From Erysipelotrichaceae bacterium UBA4808 (lineage in GTDB: Bacteria > Bacillota_I > Bacilli_A > Erysipelotrichales > Erysipelotrichaceae): a DNA stretch of 7,326 nucleotides. Position 1 is the stretch's first letter, and every line of letters begins with the position of its first letter. Below are positions 6,496 to 7,326 of this stretch, piece after piece. Location of the stretch: assembly GCA_002402585.1 (NCBI GenBank), contig DHGC01000102.1:1-7326 (forward strand), in the 5' to 3' direction. The position numbers and the translations under genes were made by a program. The notes under the pieces were generated by a model. It worked only from the letters and a program-made list of their open reading frames with translations, ran no database searches and was not told the origin of the DNA.

Positions 6496-6503
6496 CACTC
6501 TGT

Positions 6504-6533
6504 TCAGCACTTTGCACAAGTCTTCGTTATAAT
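6504..6533 (+). promoter_or_regulatory. Putative promoter of the alpha-glucosidase gene
   Basis: A perfect -10 hexamer TATAAT lies at 6528-6533, 21 bases before the ATG at 6555. The best -35 at a legal distance is TCAGCA (6504-6509, 3 of 6 matches, 18-base spacer), which is weak and consistent with a regulated promoter. Transcription would start near 6540, giving a leader of about 15 bases. A TTGCAC at 6512-6517 looks better as a -35 but is only 10 bases from the -10. The change of gene function here, from motility to sugar metabolism, supports a new transcription unit. Confidence 0.5.
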
Positions 6534-6549
6534 GGATTTGCGAGGACTT
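6518..6549 (+). promoter_or_regulatory. Inverted repeat able to mask the alpha-glucosidase ribosome binding site
   Basis: AAGTCTTCG (6518-6526) pairs with CGAGGACTT (6541-6549) at eight Watson-Crick pairs and one G-U pair, with a 14-base loop (6527-6540) that contains the -10 box. The right arm includes GAGG (6542-6545), the likely Shine-Dalgarno sequence 9 bases before the ATG at 6555. RNA beginning at the local promoter near 6540 would lack the left arm, so only read-through RNA from upstream could form the hairpin. No U-run follows, so it is not a standard intrinsic terminator. Confidence 0.45.
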
Positions 6550-6554
6550 AAACA

Positions 6555-7326
6555 ATGATTGAAAAGAAGTGGTGGATGCAGGCAGTTGGATATCAAATCT
6601 ATCCAAGAACTTTTTATGACACAAATCAAGATGGTGTCGGTGATTTACGAGGCATCATTACTAAATTAGACTATTTGAATGAACTTGGTATCGATCTGAT
6701 TTGGATCGGACCTTTTTATCGTTCACCCATGGATGACAATGGTTATGATGTCAGTGATTTCTATGCTGTGGATCCCATGTTTGGATCCTTGGACGATGCG
6801 AAGGAATTAATTGAAAAGGCTCATGCCAAAGGGATTCGTATCATTCTGGATCTTGTGTTGAATCACACTAGTGACGAACACCCATGGTTCATGGAAGCGC
6901 GTTCCAGTGTGGATAATCCAAAACGGGATTATTACATATGGCAAGAGGGTAAGAAAGTGGATGGCAAGCTGCTTCCACCGACCAATTGGGGTAGCTTCTT
7001 TGAAGGCTCTGCATGGAACTATGATGCGAAGACAGATGAGTTCTACATGAAGATCTTTTCCAACAAAATGCCAGACTTGAACTGGGCCAATCCTGAACTG
7101 CGCGAAGAAATGTTTAAAGTGGCACGCTGGTGGTTGGATCAAGGTGTCGATGGCTTCCGTGTGGATGCGATTGCACATCTGGCTCGAGATTTAAGTTTTA
7201 CGGACAGTGAGCTTCCATTGAATGACCATGGCGTAGCCCCAGATTGGGGCAAATTCTCCAATCGTGAAGAACTTTTTGACTACATACATGAATTCAATGA
7301 AAAGGTCTTGAGTCATTACGACTGCA
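6555..7326 (+). CDS. GH13 alpha-glucosidase (oligo-1,6-glucosidase/maltase type), 3' end beyond the window
   Basis: The frame is open for 257 codons to the window edge, about half the usual 550-560 residues. It carries the start of the GH13 barrel: WWMQAVGYQIYPRTFYDTNQ, then the calcium-loop pattern DTNQDGVGD (22-30), GIDLIWIGPFYRSPMDDNGY (45-64), conserved region I DLVLNHTSDEHPW (99-111), region V MPDLNW (172-177) and region II GVDGFRVDAIAHL (197-209), in which Asp204 is the expected nucleophile. The acid/base Glu would lie downstream and cannot be checked. These motifs match the oligo-1,6-glucosidase/alpha-glucosidase subfamily (GH13_31), cytosolic enzymes that release glucose from short maltose- or isomaltose-type sugars. 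Ala205 after the nucleophile hints at alpha-1,4 activity, whereas strict alpha-1,6 enzymes usually have Val. Trehalose-6-phosphate hydrolase and sucrase relatives are alternatives. It has its own putative promoter and cre-like site and is not part of the flagellar function. Confidence 0.92.
   Translation, partial: MIEKKWWMQAVGYQIYPRTFYDTNQDGVGDLRGIITKLDYLNELGIDLIWIGPFYRSPMDDNGYDVSDFYAVDPMFGSLDDAKELIEKAHAKGIRIILDLVLNHTSDEHPWFMEARSSVDNPKRDYYIWQEGKKVDGKLLPPTNWGSFFEGSAWNYDAKTDEFYMKIFSNKMPDLNWANPELREEMFKVARWWLDQGVDGFRVDAIAHLARDLSFTDSELPLNDHGVAPDWGKFSNREELFDYIHEFNEKVLSHYDC

Noticed and set aside
6512..6517. TTGCAC as the -35 box for the glucosidase promoter
   Set aside because: Only 10 bases separate it from TATAAT, too close for a normal housekeeping sigma factor.
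6486..6554. Intrinsic terminator for the flagellar operon
   Set aside because: No GC-rich hairpin followed by a U-run is present; the one inverted repeat has a 14-base loop and is followed by AAACA.
6807..7178. Minus-strand open frame of 123 codons inside the alpha-glucosidase
   Set aside because: Antisense to conserved GH13 regions I, V and II; the frame is best explained as a by-product of that coding sequence.

Overview
The window is a stretch of flagellar late-assembly genes, all on the + strand, from what looks like a low-to-moderate-GC Gram-positive bacterium (Bacillota). The evidence is gene order and protein type. The order flgK-flgL-DUF6470-fliW-csrA is the arrangement known from Bacillus and relatives, the FliW/CsrA pair controls flagellin translation in that phylum, and the EAL-HDOD protein resembles Bacillus YuxH/PdeH. 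I cannot place the organism below phylum from this sequence alone.

Layout: 1-107 is the last codons of flgK (hook-filament junction 1), then flgL (109-1080, junction 2), a DUF6470/YviE-like gene (1090-1527), fliW (1535-1954), csrA (1956-2198), a small helical FliT-like chaperone candidate (2185-2511), fliD (2524-4878, an unusually large filament cap), fliS (4881-5252, flagellin chaperone) and an EAL-HDOD protein of the c-di-GMP phosphodiesterase family (5280-6485). Junctions run from a 14-base overlap to 27 bases, and no terminator or convincing internal promoter is visible, so these genes read as one operon whose promoter lies upstream of the window.

After a 69-base gap comes the 5' part of a GH13 alpha-glucosidase gene (6555 to the window end), which belongs to carbohydrate metabolism. 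The gap holds the most compact regulatory signals here: a near-perfect palindrome matching the CcpA/LacI-family cre consensus over the stop codon of the EAL-HDOD gene, a TATAAT -10 box, and an inverted repeat that could hide the glucosidase ribosome binding site only in transcripts arriving from the flagellar operon.

Working together: FlgK and FlgL join hook to filament, FliD caps the filament, FliS (and probably the FliT-like protein) escorts export substrates, and FliW and CsrA set flagellin synthesis. The EAL-HDOD protein may lower c-di-GMP to favour motility. Flagellin itself (hag/fliC), which follows csrA in Bacillus subtilis, is not in the window. I see no wholly new system; the best leads are the 6480-6554 regulatory region, the expanded FliD and the rearranged csrA-fliT-fliD junction.
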